This document shows, piece by piece, positions 5,897-14,003 of a stretch of 22,920 nt of DNA. The notes under the pieces were generated by a model that saw nothing but the letters and a program-made list of their open reading frames with translations, was not told where the DNA came from and ran no database searches. The position numbers and the translations under genes were made by a program. Origin of the DNA: Deltaproteobacteria bacterium RBG_13_61_14 (GTDB taxonomy: Bacteria; RBG-13-61-14); contig MGQK01000109.1 of assembly GCA_001797815.1 (NCBI GenBank), positions 10,599 to 33,518 of the forward strand, in the 5' to 3' direction. How positions within the stretch are numbered: the first letter of the stretch is position 1; every line of letters starts with the position of its first letter.

Positions 5897-6670
5897 ACTG
5901 CCCAAGAAGCGCTGGCCGAGGCTTTTGCCAAGGGCGAACTCACCTACTCCTATCGCATCTCGCCTGCGCAACTGCTTTCTCTCGCCCGCAAACGCAGCAA
6001 CCTCCTCTTTCTCGCCTTCGCTTTCGTGTTCACCGTCCCCCCGGCCGGGCTCGGTCCCTTCTTCATCACCTTCATGATCCGGAACCACGGGCTCAACGAG
6101 TTCTCCGCCACTCTTTTCATGTGCCTGATCTTCGGCACCCAGCTCTTCGGGCAAATCTATTTCGGCCGGATGGGCGACCGCCTTTACCAGGCCCGGCCCG
6201 ACGGCCGCTTGCGGGTGATGATCTGGACCATCCTCGCCAGCCTGCCGTTCCTCCTCGCCGGCTTCGGGCTTCCCTTCTCGGTCCAGGACCTTCCCCGGCT
6301 GGTCCTCTTCTCGCTCCTGGTCATGGTGGGCGCCGGCTTGATGGTCGGACCCAATCCCAACTGGATGGCCTCCATCTGCGACTTGAACCTCCCCGAGCAC
6401 CGCGGCACCATCATCAGCCTGAACGGGCTTTTCCAAACCCTGGCCCGGATCGTGGCCGCGCCCCTTTGCACCGGGCTGGCCCTGCACCTCCAGGGTTCCT
6501 ACGCCAATGCCTTCCTCGTCCTCTTCTCCTTTTTCCTTCCCGCCGCCGGGCTCCTGGTCCTGGTGCGCCGCCATCTCGCCCCGGACGTGGCCCAGACTCA
6601 GCGCATCCTTTCCGAGCGGGCCCGGGCGCAGTCCAATGGATTGACAATCTCGCCAAAAACCGGTATATAA
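5897..6670 (+). pseudogene. 5'-truncated MFS transporter (C-terminal half only)
   Basis: From about 5897 the frame reads as the end of a central cytoplasmic loop (QEALAEAFAKGELTY), then about six hydrophobic segments. These include LLFLAFAFVF, a TM7-like segment ending at PFFITFMIRNHGL, the MFS loop motif GRMGDR (TM8-9), LFSLLVMVGAGLMVGPNPNW and LVLFSFFLPAAGLLVL. A stop lies in frame at 5861-5863, and no ATG, GTG or TTG occurs in frame before a GTG at 6026, which is inside TM7. The N-terminal six helices are missing and replaced by repeat DNA, so this is a decapitated gene rather than a short transporter. The substrate cannot be told. The stop codon (6668-6670) overlaps the -10 of the next operon. 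Confidence 0.8.
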
Positions 6671-6671
6671 T
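6641..6671 (+). promoter_or_regulatory. Sigma70 promoter of the ammA-holB-ricT-metG operon
   Basis: Perfect TTGACA (6641-6646), then TATATA after 17 nt or perfect TATAAT (6666-6671) after 19 nt. It lies in the 3' end of the MFS remnant, about 46 nt before the first operon ATG. Confidence 0.75.
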
Positions 6672-6716
6672 AGGTAGAAGAGGGAGGGAATCCGGTTGGG
6701 TCTAGGAGATTGGGCT

Positions 6717-7040
6717 ATGGATCCTTTTCAGCAAGAACCAATTACCCCCTCGGCGCTCGAATATCTGATTCACCTGGGCGCCAAGGGGAATCATCTTCTT
6801 TTTGGGAACGACCGTATCCGCGAGGCCTTTGCCCGGCAAAAAGAAGCTTTGACCGGTCTGGAGAACCATCGGATCTCGGAGGTGCAGCGCGCCATCCGCG
6901 AGCTTTTAGCCATCCCGGACTTTGAGGGCAAAAGGGAGTTCATCGCGGCGTTGCCGAAAGAGACCGAGGACATCCTGATTTTTCTTTACTTCCAGATGAT
7001 CGAGCGGAACCTGGTCTTGACCCACCCGGCCCGCCACTAA
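6717..7040 (+). CDS. Conserved-looking hypothetical protein, first gene of the operon
   Basis: A 107-residue, soluble, mainly helical protein (MDPFQQEPITPSALEYLIHL to LTHPARH). The start at 6717 is supported by AGGAG at 6704-6708, 8 nt upstream; a longer TTG start at 6696 has no comparable site. I recognise no family, although GNDRIREAFARQKEAL and FIAALPKETEDILIFLYFQM look like packed amphipathic helices. It is the promoter-proximal gene, followed after 100 nt by the AMMECR1 gene. Its place suggests a housekeeping link to replication or translation genes, but no role can be inferred. Confidence 0.7.
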   Translation: MDPFQQEPITPSALEYLIHLGAKGNHLLFGNDRIREAFARQKEALTGLENHRISEVQRAIRELLAIPDFEGKREFIAALPKETEDILIFLYFQMIERNLVLTHPARH

Positions 7041-7081
7041 ACTAAGCCGACCCGGTTTCCTTGCCGGCGTGAAGCTCTTTC

Positions 7082-7125
7082 TCTCTGGAGGGAGGCCGCC
7101 GGTGGTGAGCGTAGTCGAACCGCGG
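7082..7125. repeat. REP-like palindromic unit in front of the AMMECR1 gene
   Basis: GGTGAGCGTAGTCGAACC, within GC-rich flanks, looks like the widespread 'gagc-tagtcgaa' short palindromic repeats. A related core occurs at about 14304-14328 (GGCGAGCTCAGTCGAGCC). It separates the first two operon genes. Confidence 0.5.
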
Positions 7126-7140
7126 CCGGAAAGACGGATC

Positions 7141-7707
7141 ATGGGCGAATTAAAACTCGGCACAGAAGATCGAGAGGCCCTGCTCCAGATCGCGCGCCAG
7201 ACCCTGGAGCGGTGCGCTCTTCACGGGAAATACCAAGCCTCCGGGATCGAGCCGGACCGCGAAGCTCTCAAAGCCCAGTGCGGGGCCTTTGTCACCTTGC
7301 ACCGGCAGGGCCAGCTCCGGGGCTGCATCGGCACTTTCCACGGCGAGGGCCACCTCTGCCGCACCATCGAGTCCATGGCCTTTGCCGCCGGCTGGCAGGA
7401 CCCCCGCTTCCCCCGCCTCCGGCCCGAAGAAATCGCCCACCTGGACATTGAAATCTCCGTGCTCTCGCCCTTGCGCCGGATCACGGACGTCGCCGAGATC
7501 GAGGTCGGCAAGCACGGCATTTGCATCTCCAAGGGCTTCCACCGGGGCGTGCTCCTGCCCCAGGTGGCCACCGAACAGGGCTGGGACCGGGAGACGTTCC
7601 TCGCCCACACCTGCCTGAAAGCCGGCCTGCCCCCCGACGCCTGGAAAAAAGACGCCACCATCGAAATCTTCTCCGCCGATGTCTTCGGAGAAAAGGATGC
7701 CCCATGA
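7141..7707 (+). CDS. AMMECR1-domain protein (AmmeMemoRadiSam system protein A type)
   Basis: The family is widespread in archaea, bacteria and eukaryotes, and its biochemical role is unsettled. In many prokaryotes it occurs with a Memo-like protein and a radical SAM enzyme, neither of which is visible here. The 188 residues span the whole domain: LARQT-type N-terminal helix, the hallmark LRGCIGTF (about 59-66), AFAAGWQDPRFPRL, HLDIEISVLSPL, GKHGICISKGFHRGVLLPQVA, WDRETFLAHTCLKAGL and a C-terminal EIFSADVF. The start at 7141 is chosen because a longer frame from 7069 would run through the REP-like unit; GGAAAG lies at a suitable distance. The stop overlaps the holB start (ATGA). Confidence 0.92.
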   Translation: MGELKLGTEDREALLQIARQTLERCALHGKYQASGIEPDREALKAQCGAFVTLHRQGQLRGCIGTFHGEGHLCRTIESMAFAAGWQDPRFPRLRPEEIAHLDIEISVLSPLRRITDVAEIEVGKHGICISKGFHRGVLLPQVATEQGWDRETFLAHTCLKAGLPPDAWKKDATIEIFSADVFGEKDAP

Positions 7708-8687
7708 TCCGGGGCCATGAGGCCGTCCAGGCGTTGTTCCGCGAGGCCCTGCGCCACGGCCGGCTGGCCCACGCCTACCTGCTGGTGGGCAAGCCCGGCA
7801 TCGGGAAAAGGCTCTTGGCCCGGGAACTGGCCCAGGCCCTCAACTGCGAGCGACCCGGCTACCCGCCGGACGGCGCCTGCCTCTCCTGCCGCAAGATCCG
7901 AGACTTGAACCACCCGGACGTGATCGAGGTGGAAGCCGAAACTAAGACCTTGAAGGTGGACCAGGTGCGCGAGCTTTGCGCCCAGCTCCGCTACCGGCCG
8001 TTCGAGGGCCGGACCAAGGTCGCGGTCCTGGCCGAGGCCGAGCGGATGAACGCCGCGGCCATGAACGCTTTACTCAAGACCCTGGAAGAGCCGCCGCCGG
8101 ACACCGTGCTCGTGCTCACCGCGCTCAGCCTGGAGAGCCTGCTCCCCACGGTCATCTCCCGCTGCCAGGTGGTGCGGGTCCAGCCCCTGCCCACCGCGGT
8201 GGTGGAGGAGATGGTGATGGAGCAGATGAAAGTGGAGCGGTCGGAGGCGCGGCTGCTGGCCGTGCTCAGCGAAGGGAGCCTGGGCAAGGCGCTCAGCCTC
8301 GACCGCGAGTTTTTCCTGGAAGGCCGGCGGCAGATCATCTCCCGCTTCCTCAAGCTGCCGGCTGGCGCGGCCACCGCCATCCTCGACTATGCCGAAGAGC
8401 TGGCCCGGCTGCGCGAAGACCCGGAAGAAGTGATGGACGTGTTCCAGAGCCTCTACCGCGACCTGCTCCTTTTCAAGGAGGGCATCGCCTCCACCATTCA
8501 CACCGACCTGGCCCCCGCGGTCCAGGCCGCCGCCGAAGCGACCTCGCCCGAGGCCATCCTCACCGGCCTCGAGCGGATCGAGCGCGCCCGCCGGCGGCTC
8601 CGGCAAAACGCCAACCCCCGCCTGACCCTGGCGGCCTTGACCCTGGCGCTCAAGGGAGTTCCCGGCGCCAGCCTGGAGAGCCCATGA
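7704..8687 (+). CDS. holB: DNA polymerase III delta-prime subunit (clamp loader)
   Basis: Delta-prime is part of the clamp loader that opens the beta clamp and loads it on primed DNA. The 327 residues show a P-loop-like GKPGIGKR (29-36), a zinc-finger region with Cys48, Cys59 and Cys62, a Walker-B-like region (VAVLAEAERM), the hallmark NALLKTLEEPPPDT and the SRC motif (ISRCQVV), followed by helical lid and collar domains. The Walker A has Arg where ATP-binding paralogues have Ser/Thr, which fits the usual view that delta-prime does not hydrolyse ATP. The canonical fourth zinc Cys is replaced (DGACLSC). It starts with ATGA overlap after the AMMECR1 gene and ends in ATGA overlap with ricT. The longer frame from 7521 is out of frame with the AMMECR1 gene and is rejected. 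Confidence 0.93.
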   Translation: MIRGHEAVQALFREALRHGRLAHAYLLVGKPGIGKRLLARELAQALNCERPGYPPDGACLSCRKIRDLNHPDVIEVEAETKTLKVDQVRELCAQLRYRPFEGRTKVAVLAEAERMNAAAMNALLKTLEEPPPDTVLVLTALSLESLLPTVISRCQVVRVQPLPTAVVEEMVMEQMKVERSEARLLAVLSEGSLGKALSLDREFFLEGRRQIISRFLKLPAGAATAILDYAEELARLREDPEEVMDVFQSLYRDLLLFKEGIASTIHTDLAPAVQAAAEATSPEAILTGLERIERARRRLRQNANPRLTLAALTLALKGVPGASLESP

Positions 8688-9640
8688 ACGACACTTTTGA
8701 TCCCAACCTGCCCCCGTCCGAGACCAAGCCGCCGGAGCCGGCTCCCGCCACCCGCAAACTGGTGGGGATCAAATATCGGAGCGCGGGCAAAACCTATTAC
8801 TTTGACGCCGGCCCGCTCATGTTCCGGATCGGCGAACTGGTGATCGTGGAGACCGAAAAGGGCCTGGGCCTGGCCCGGGTGGTGACCCCGGTGGAGGCCC
8901 GGCCGGTGGGGGAAGTGCCGGCCGAGACCAGGCGGGTGATCCGCAAGGCCAACTGGAACGACCTGGAGCGCGACCGCAAAAACAAAGAGCGCCAGGCCGA
9001 TGCCTTCAACTTTTGCTGTGAACGCATCCGCGAGCGGCGCCTGCCCATGAAGCTGATCCAGGTGGAATACTTCCACGACGCCAGCAAGGCCCTCTTCTAC
9101 TTCTTCGCCGAGCAGCGGGTGGATTTCCGCGAGCTGGTCAAAGACCTCGCCCACCACCTCCACACCCGGATCGAGATGAAACAGATCGGGGTGCGCGACG
9201 AGGCCAAGATCATGGGCGGGCTCGGCAATTGCGGCGAGCCGGTCTGCTGCGCCACCTTCATGAGCGAGTTCGCCCCGGTCTCGGTGCGCATGGCCAAGGA
9301 CCAGAACCTGGCCATGAACCCGGCCAAGGTCTCCGGGCTGTGCGGCCGGCTCATGTGCTGCCTGGCCTACGAGCATCCCCTTTACCAGGAAGCGCTCCGC
9401 TCTTTGCCCCGCAAGGGCAAGCGGGTGCAATGCGCGCACGGCCTGTGCCGGGTCGCCGACCTCAACATCTTCAAGCAGACCGTGGTGGTGGAAACCCCGG
9501 AAGGCTCGTTGGTGGAAATCCCGGCCGCGGAAGTGCAGAAAAATATCTCCCCGGAGGCGGTCGAGCCCTTGCCGGTCGAGCCGGGGGATGACGCCGACGT
9601 CCTCCCGGAGGAAAAGACCCCGCCGCGGAACCGGTCATGA
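8684..9640 (+). CDS. ricT: PSP1-domain protein RicT (YaaT family)
   Basis: In Bacillus, RicT (YaaT) forms a complex with RicA and RicF. The complex binds Fe-S clusters and modulates RNase Y-dependent mRNA maturation. This protein has 318 residues. After a proline-rich N-terminus of about 30 residues, the PSP1 domain reads VGIKYRSAGKTYYFDAG, through QVEYFHDASKALFYFFAEQRVDFRELV, to GGLGNCGEPVCCATF and SGLCGRLMCCLAYE. The clustered cysteines are those of the cluster-binding core. A variable acidic tail follows. The start at 8684 has GGAGAG upstream and an ATGA overlap with holB; the holB-yaaT order is known from Firmicutes and other phyla. The 3' end overlaps metG by 4 nt. Whether RicA/RicF exist in this organism cannot be seen. 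Confidence 0.93.
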   Translation: MNDTFDPNLPPSETKPPEPAPATRKLVGIKYRSAGKTYYFDAGPLMFRIGELVIVETEKGLGLARVVTPVEARPVGEVPAETRRVIRKANWNDLERDRKNKERQADAFNFCCERIRERRLPMKLIQVEYFHDASKALFYFFAEQRVDFRELVKDLAHHLHTRIEMKQIGVRDEAKIMGGLGNCGEPVCCATFMSEFAPVSVRMAKDQNLAMNPAKVSGLCGRLMCCLAYEHPLYQEALRSLPRKGKRVQCAHGLCRVADLNIFKQTVVVETPEGSLVEIPAAEVQKNISPEAVEPLPVEPGDDADVLPEEKTPPRNRS

Positions 9641-11169
9641 CCTCCACTTTTTACGTCACCACCCCGATTTACTACGTGAACGACGTGCCCCACATCGGCC
9701 ACGCCTACACCACGGTGGCGGCGGACGTGCTCGCCCGCTACCGGCGCCTGCGCGGCTTTCAGGTGCATTTCCTGACCGGCACCGACGAGCACGGCCAGAA
9801 GATGCAGCGGGCCGCGGAAGCCCAAGGTATCACTCCCCTGGAGATGGCCGACCGCAACTCCGCCTCCTTCCGCGAGCTTTGGGCCAAGATGGACATCTCC
9901 TACGACGACTTCATCCGCACCACCGAGCCCCGGCACGAGCAGGGCGTGGCCGCGCTCTTTCGCCGCCTGGCCGAGGCCGGCGACATCTACCTGGGCCAAT
10001 ACGAGGACTGGTATTGCGTGCCCGACGAGACCTACTACACCGAGCTGCAGTTAAAAGACGGCAAGTGCCCCATGTGCCGCCGGCCGGTGGAGAAGGTGAA
10101 AGAGGAAAGCTATTTCTTCCGGATGAGCAAATACCAGGACCGGCTCTTGCGCCACCTCCAGGACCACCCCGAGTTCCTCCAGCCCGAAAGCCGGCGCAAC
10201 GAGATCATTAGCTTCGTCGCCTCCGGGCTCCGCGACCTCTCCATCAGCCGGATCAGCTTCGCCTGGGGCATCCCGGCGCCGGACAACCCCCGGCACGTGA
10301 TCTACGTCTGGCTCGACGCGCTCGCCAATTACATCACCGCGCTCGGCTATCCCGATCCGAAGGCCGAGCCCTTCCAAACCTTCTGGCCCTCCGCCGTCCA
10401 CCTCATCGGCAAGGATATCCTCCGCCACCACGCGGTCTATTGGCCCTGCTTCCTCATGTCGGCCGGGCTGCCCTTGCCCAAAGCCATCTTCGCCCACGGC
10501 TGGTGGACCCACGAGGGCGAGAAGATGTCCAAGTCGCTCGGCAACTTCGTGGACCCCCATGACGTGATTGACCGTTACGGCCTGGATCCCTTCCGCTACT
10601 TCCTGCTCCGCGAAGTCCCCTTCGGCCTGGACGGCGACTTCTCCGAGGCGGCGCTCCGGCAGCGGATCAACTCCGACCTGGCCAACGACCTCGGGAACCT
10701 CTTGAGCCGCACCGCGGGCATGGTCTTCAAATACCGGGACGGGATCGTGCCGGCCTCCGGGCCGATCGAGCCGCTCGACCGGGAGTTGCGCGAGCTCGCC
10801 GAGGAAACCTTGACCAAGGTGGACCAGGCCTTTTCCCTCTTTGCCTTCAACCGCGCCCTGGAACTGACCTGGGCCTTGATCAACAAGACCAATAAATACG
10901 TGGACAGCTCGGCCCCCTGGTCCCTGGCCAAAGACCCGGCCAAGAAAGAGCGGCTCGGCACCGTGCTCTATTCCATCGCGGAATCCCTCCGCTTGACCGC
11001 GCTCCTCATCCAGCCCTTCATGCCCGATGCCGCCAACCGGATGTGGGAGCAACTCGGGATCCCGGAACCCCTCGAGCGCCTGGACTGGAAAGAGGCCGGC
11101 CGCTGGGGCGCGCTCCCCCCCGGCACCCGCCTCCGCAAAGGACCGGCCCTGTTTCCCCGATTGGAGTAA
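9637..11169 (+). CDS. metG: Methionyl-tRNA synthetase
   Basis: Charges tRNA-Met in the cytoplasm; class I synthetase, 510 residues. The HIGH signature is PHIGHAYTTV (18-27) and the KMSKS loop is EGEKMSKSLGN (KMSKS at 296-300). A single CxxC knuckle (Cys144/Cys147) in the connective peptide marks the MetRS type with one half zinc site. YVWLDALANY and GKDILRHHAVYWP are typical of the active site, and the C-terminal helical anticodon-binding domain is complete. The optional C-terminal tRNA-binding (EMAP/Trbp111-like) domain is absent, as in many bacteria with the short form. It starts in a 4-nt overlap with ricT and is the last operon gene, followed by a weak terminator. Confidence 0.96.
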   Translation: MTSTFYVTTPIYYVNDVPHIGHAYTTVAADVLARYRRLRGFQVHFLTGTDEHGQKMQRAAEAQGITPLEMADRNSASFRELWAKMDISYDDFIRTTEPRHEQGVAALFRRLAEAGDIYLGQYEDWYCVPDETYYTELQLKDGKCPMCRRPVEKVKEESYFFRMSKYQDRLLRHLQDHPEFLQPESRRNEIISFVASGLRDLSISRISFAWGIPAPDNPRHVIYVWLDALANYITALGYPDPKAEPFQTFWPSAVHLIGKDILRHHAVYWPCFLMSAGLPLPKAIFAHGWWTHEGEKMSKSLGNFVDPHDVIDRYGLDPFRYFLLREVPFGLDGDFSEAALRQRINSDLANDLGNLLSRTAGMVFKYRDGIVPASGPIEPLDRELRELAEETLTKVDQAFSLFAFNRALELTWALINKTNKYVDSSAPWSLAKDPAKKERLGTVLYSIAESLRLTALLIQPFMPDAANRMWEQLGIPEPLERLDWKEAGRWGALPPGTRLRKGPALFPRLE

Positions 11170-11190
11170 GGTTCGGATTAAGATAAGGAG

Positions 11191-11270
11191 TTTCACGCCA
11201 AGACGCAAAGGTTCAAAGTCGCCAAGGCTCTTGGTTTTTTTGACTTTTGCAACTTTGCGGCTGCGTGAGA
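11191..11270. repeat. Imperfect inverted repeat with 8-nt periodicity after metG
   Basis: Left arm: tttcACGCCAAG-ACGCAAAG-gttcAAAG-tcGCCAAG, a run of 8-nt units. The right arm (about 11242-11270) is a degenerate inverted version ending in gcgtgaga. The family is related to 2047-2072 in this window. Confidence 0.6.
11222..11241 (+). terminator. Weak intrinsic terminator of the metG operon
   Basis: CCAAG (11222-11226), loop GCT, CTTGG (11230-11234), then seven T residues (11235-11241). It lies 53 nt after the metG stop. The stem is only 5 bp, so strength is doubtful. It is embedded in the 8-nt-period repeat. Confidence 0.4.
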
Positions 11271-11575
11271 ATTTTTCCGGCTGAAGTGAACAGCATTAAA
11301 CAAGGCAGGCAGCGAGTGAAGGGATTTTATGCGATGCCGTCATTCCAAGCATGATTGTTGCCGACGCTCCATAGCTATGGCGACGGAGCGACGAAAAATC
11401 TTGACAAGGAAGTGAAGGTTGCGTAGGATGGGGGACGAGTTGAGCGCTTTTTCAATTTCAACTAGGAAGGGGACAACCTCAAAATAGATGGCTGTCGCTA
11501 TTCACTACTCACAAATTAAAAGCAGGGTTACTCCAATTCCCGATGAACCAGGACAGGAGAGCTGAGGAATTGGAT
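11271..11575. other. Intergenic region between the metG operon and the ParB/methyltransferase cassette
   Basis: About 300 bases with no coding frame of note. It contains the palindrome CCATAGCTATGG inside a larger CGCTCC/GGAGCG arrangement (about 11365-11392), which looks like another REP-like unit. Base composition falls from high GC to more AT-rich towards the cassette. Nothing else is recognised. Confidence 0.6.
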
Positions 11576-11604
11576 TTACTAAAGATAACTAAATGTGCTA
11601 TAAA
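11576..11604 (+). promoter_or_regulatory. Candidate promoter of the ParB-like/methyltransferase pair
   Basis: TGC-TATAAA (extended -10, hexamer 11599-11604) with a weak TTACTA -35 (11576-11581) at 17 nt. Downstream, GTGGGT-CCT-ACCCAC (11658-11672) is a perfect short inverted repeat 23 nt before the ATG and could be an operator or hairpin. AGAGGA (11685-11690) is the likely ribosome-binding site. Confidence 0.4.
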
Positions 11605-11695
11605 TTGGATATGTCTTCCATTTCCATCGTCGGAATAGAGTAAATTATAAAGAAAAGGTGGGTCCTACCCACTATCAACTCAAAAGAGGACAATC

Positions 11696-13159
11696 ATGGC
11701 GAAAGATAGTTGGAAAACCAAGAGTCTTTCCGTGGCCAACCTCCATTTGGATGAGAAGAACCCGCGTCTCGGCCGAGAAACCGTATCGCGATCACCCCGC
11801 GAGATCATCCAATATCTCTTCGAGCATGATAAGGCGTTAGAGGTAGCCGAAAGCATTGTCACTCGTGGCTATTTCCCAAATGAGCCGCTTCTAGCGATTA
11901 GGGAAAATGGTCGGCACGTGGTCGTTGAGGGCAATCGTCGACTCGCAGCTCTGAAGGCACTACGCGAGCCCGGGTTACTGGATGGTTCGTTAAGGCGTCA
12001 GGTTGAACGCCTTTCTCGGCGGATCTCTGACCCACAAGCGATTGCGAAGGTTCCAGTCACTATCGCTCCAAGTCGAAAAGCAACTGACCGTCTGCTTGCG
12101 GGCCGGCATATAGGTACTCCCGTTCTCGCATGGCAGACTGAGAATCGAGCAAGCTTTATTCTCCAAAAGCTAGCGGAAGGTTATGACAATGCTGAGCTGC
12201 AGAACAATCTCGGCTTTACGATGGCAGACATTCAACAGGCCATGCAGACAAGAGCCATCGGGGATATGGCGCGTTCACTAGATCTTCCCGACGAAGTGAA
12301 AGCCAAACTAAATAACCCCAGAGCCAAAATATTCACAACGCTAGAACGTGTTTTTGATTCCTCCGTGGGACGCGATTATCTCAAGGTTGAAACCGACCCT
12401 GAACATGGACTTCGTGGCACAACAACGAAGAGTGAGTTCGTGCGCGGCTTTAAGAAGCTTGTAAACGACGTTGCACTCGGGATACAATCTTCGCGGACGC
12501 TGAACACTAATGACAATATCCGAGCTTATTTCGAATCATGGGATCCCAAAGAACGACCTGAGAATAAGCCTGGGTCATTTATCCCTTCGGATATCATTGA
12601 GGGCAAGTCTGTTGTGTCGTTAGGCCATAAACAGGTGCCTGCGAAGATCCCTCGGAAATCGAAGCAGGAAATTAAGACAGTTTTGCCGCGTGATTTCAAA
12701 GTCAGGTTCGGCAATGACCGACTCGTCGATATCCGCCGCGAGTTGACCAAGCTTAAACGTGAAGACTTTCCAAACGCTGGTGCAGTCTTGCTTCGGGTGT
12801 TCTTCGAGCTATCAGTCATCAACTACCTTGAGCGCACTGGCGAACTTACTGGTATTATTGAAAAGATAAAGCAAAAGGGGGTGAATCTTCCCCACGGCAT
12901 GCCGACGATGAAACAACTCCAGCGGGAGATTGTGCGGATCGCAAAACAGCGCTTGCCTCGACCTCAGGCAATTAGAGTTGAAAAGGCGATCACGTATAAT
13001 CCTGCTGCCCCATTTACGATCAGCGATCTTCATGGGTTCGTGCATTCATCAGATTTGCCCACTGAACGGGATATCTTGCAATTTTGGTTGCGCACGGAAC
13101 CCCTTTTTCGGCTGATGCTGGAACAGGACTCTGGGATGCAAGTGAATGAAAACCCCTAG
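11696..13159 (+). CDS. ParB-like N-terminal domain protein with HEPN-like C-terminal region
   Basis: 487 residues. Residues about 10-95 form a ParB/Srx-like domain: SVANLHLDEKNPRL, then SIVTRGYFPNEPLLAI and the signature VVVEGNRRLAALKAL (EGNRR at 78-82, equivalent to GERR in ParB). ParB-like folds bind nucleotides, and some have nuclease activity. The middle is helical and basic. The last 130 residues contain AGAVLLRVFFELSVINYLE and HGFVH (446-450), followed by PTERDILQFW and an aromatic helix. This looks like the C-terminal HEPN-like regions of conflict proteins, an inference from pattern only. The gene overlaps the methyltransferase by 14 nt, so the two probably act together, for example as a modification-linked defence or DNA-maintenance pair. 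Composition is less GC-rich than the flanking genes. It is not a chromosome-partitioning ParB: no helix-turn-helix region typical of Spo0J is evident and no ParA is nearby. Confidence 0.8.
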   Translation: MAKDSWKTKSLSVANLHLDEKNPRLGRETVSRSPREIIQYLFEHDKALEVAESIVTRGYFPNEPLLAIRENGRHVVVEGNRRLAALKALREPGLLDGSLRRQVERLSRRISDPQAIAKVPVTIAPSRKATDRLLAGRHIGTPVLAWQTENRASFILQKLAEGYDNAELQNNLGFTMADIQQAMQTRAIGDMARSLDLPDEVKAKLNNPRAKIFTTLERVFDSSVGRDYLKVETDPEHGLRGTTTKSEFVRGFKKLVNDVALGIQSSRTLNTNDNIRAYFESWDPKERPENKPGSFIPSDIIEGKSVVSLGHKQVPAKIPRKSKQEIKTVLPRDFKVRFGNDRLVDIRRELTKLKREDFPNAGAVLLRVFFELSVINYLERTGELTGIIEKIKQKGVNLPHGMPTMKQLQREIVRIAKQRLPRPQAIRVEKAITYNPAAPFTISDLHGFVHSSDLPTERDILQFWLRTEPLFRLMLEQDSGMQVNENP

Positions 13160-14003
13160 TCCCCTTAGATATCCCGGCGGTAAATCGGCGATGGCGGGCT
13201 TGCTAAGCCATATCCGAAGAATAAATGGGCTTGGATATCGAGCAATCGCCGAGCCCTTTGCTGGGGGGGCAGGCGCGTCACTCACGTTGCTGTATCTAGA
13301 AGAAACCCACGAGATATATATCAACGATGCGGACCCCGCGATTTATGACTTTTGGTGGAGCCTCGTCAACCGGCCCCAGACGTTTATGGACATGCTCTCA
13401 AAAGCGCGTGTGAGCATGGCTGAGTGGCATCGTCAACGAGAGGTGTATAGAGATTGCGGTCGCGTATCTCGCCTCCGTAGGGGTTTCTCAGCATTCTATA
13501 TGAATCGATGCAATAGGTCCGGGATCATAGTAAATGGCGGTCCCATTGGGGGGACAAAACAAATAGGCAAATGGAAGCTCAATGCCAGGTTCAATAAAGC
13601 TGAGCTTAGGCGCCGGTGCGAGAAGGTAGCCGAATACCGTAATCGAGTTCACGTGTCTGGTTGTGACGGGATAGAGTTAATTAAGAGCTTAGATGCAGAG
13701 TCAACCTTCTTCTTCATTGACCCACCGTACTTCGTCAAAGGGAAAACGCTCTATCTGAGCGCCTTGGATGATGAATACCACATCGCTCTTTCGGCTCAAA
13801 TGAAGTCTATGTCCGATTCTGCTTGGGTGTTGGTTTACGACGATTGCCCCGAGATCCGTCGATTGTATCGGGATTGGGCGACTATCAGACCATTCTCGCT
13901 ACGTTACGTCGCAGCAGAGCGGAGGAGCGGGAAGGAATTACTTATCATCCCGAAGTGGATGCGCCTGCCTTCGTCCCAAGATTCCGCCGCCGTCTCTTGG
14001 TGA
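13146..14003 (+). CDS. D12-class DNA adenine N6-methyltransferase (Dam-like)
   Basis: Transfers methyl from S-adenosylmethionine to N6 of adenine in a specific DNA site. The 285 residues carry the alpha-class order: LRYPGGKS (7-14, SAM-region motif X), EPFAGGAGAS (36-45, motif I), an INDADPAIYDFW motif II region, FYMNRCNRSGI (conserved in D12 enzymes) and FIDPPYF with the catalytic DPPY at 192-195 (motif IV). It appears complete. No restriction endonuclease is recognisable nearby; the ParB-like protein overlapping its start is the only partner. Specificity is unknown: Dam relatives often modify GATC, but that cannot be read from this sequence. A GGAGTCAGGTC motif follows about 33 nt after the stop. 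Confidence 0.9.
   Translation: MKTPSPLRYPGGKSAMAGLLSHIRRINGLGYRAIAEPFAGGAGASLTLLYLEETHEIYINDADPAIYDFWWSLVNRPQTFMDMLSKARVSMAEWHRQREVYRDCGRVSRLRRGFSAFYMNRCNRSGIIVNGGPIGGTKQIGKWKLNARFNKAELRRRCEKVAEYRNRVHVSGCDGIELIKSLDAESTFFFIDPPYFVKGKTLYLSALDDEYHIALSAQMKSMSDSAWVLVYDDCPEIRRLYRDWATIRPFSLRYVAAERRSGKELLIIPKWMRLPSSQDSAAVSW

Noticed and set aside
5767-6705. 312-aa plus-strand frame over the MFS remnant
   Set aside because: It is out of frame with the hydrophobic MFS segments, and its content is Pro/Arg/His-rich shadow plus translated repeat units.
10051-11208. 385-aa open frame on the minus strand
   Set aside because: Antisense shadow of metG, whose catalytic motifs are certain; no ribosome-binding site or family pattern.
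11696-13159. Chromosome-partitioning ParB
   Set aside because: No ParA neighbour, no parS-like sites noticed and no typical central helix-turn-helix; only the N-terminal ParB-like domain is shared.
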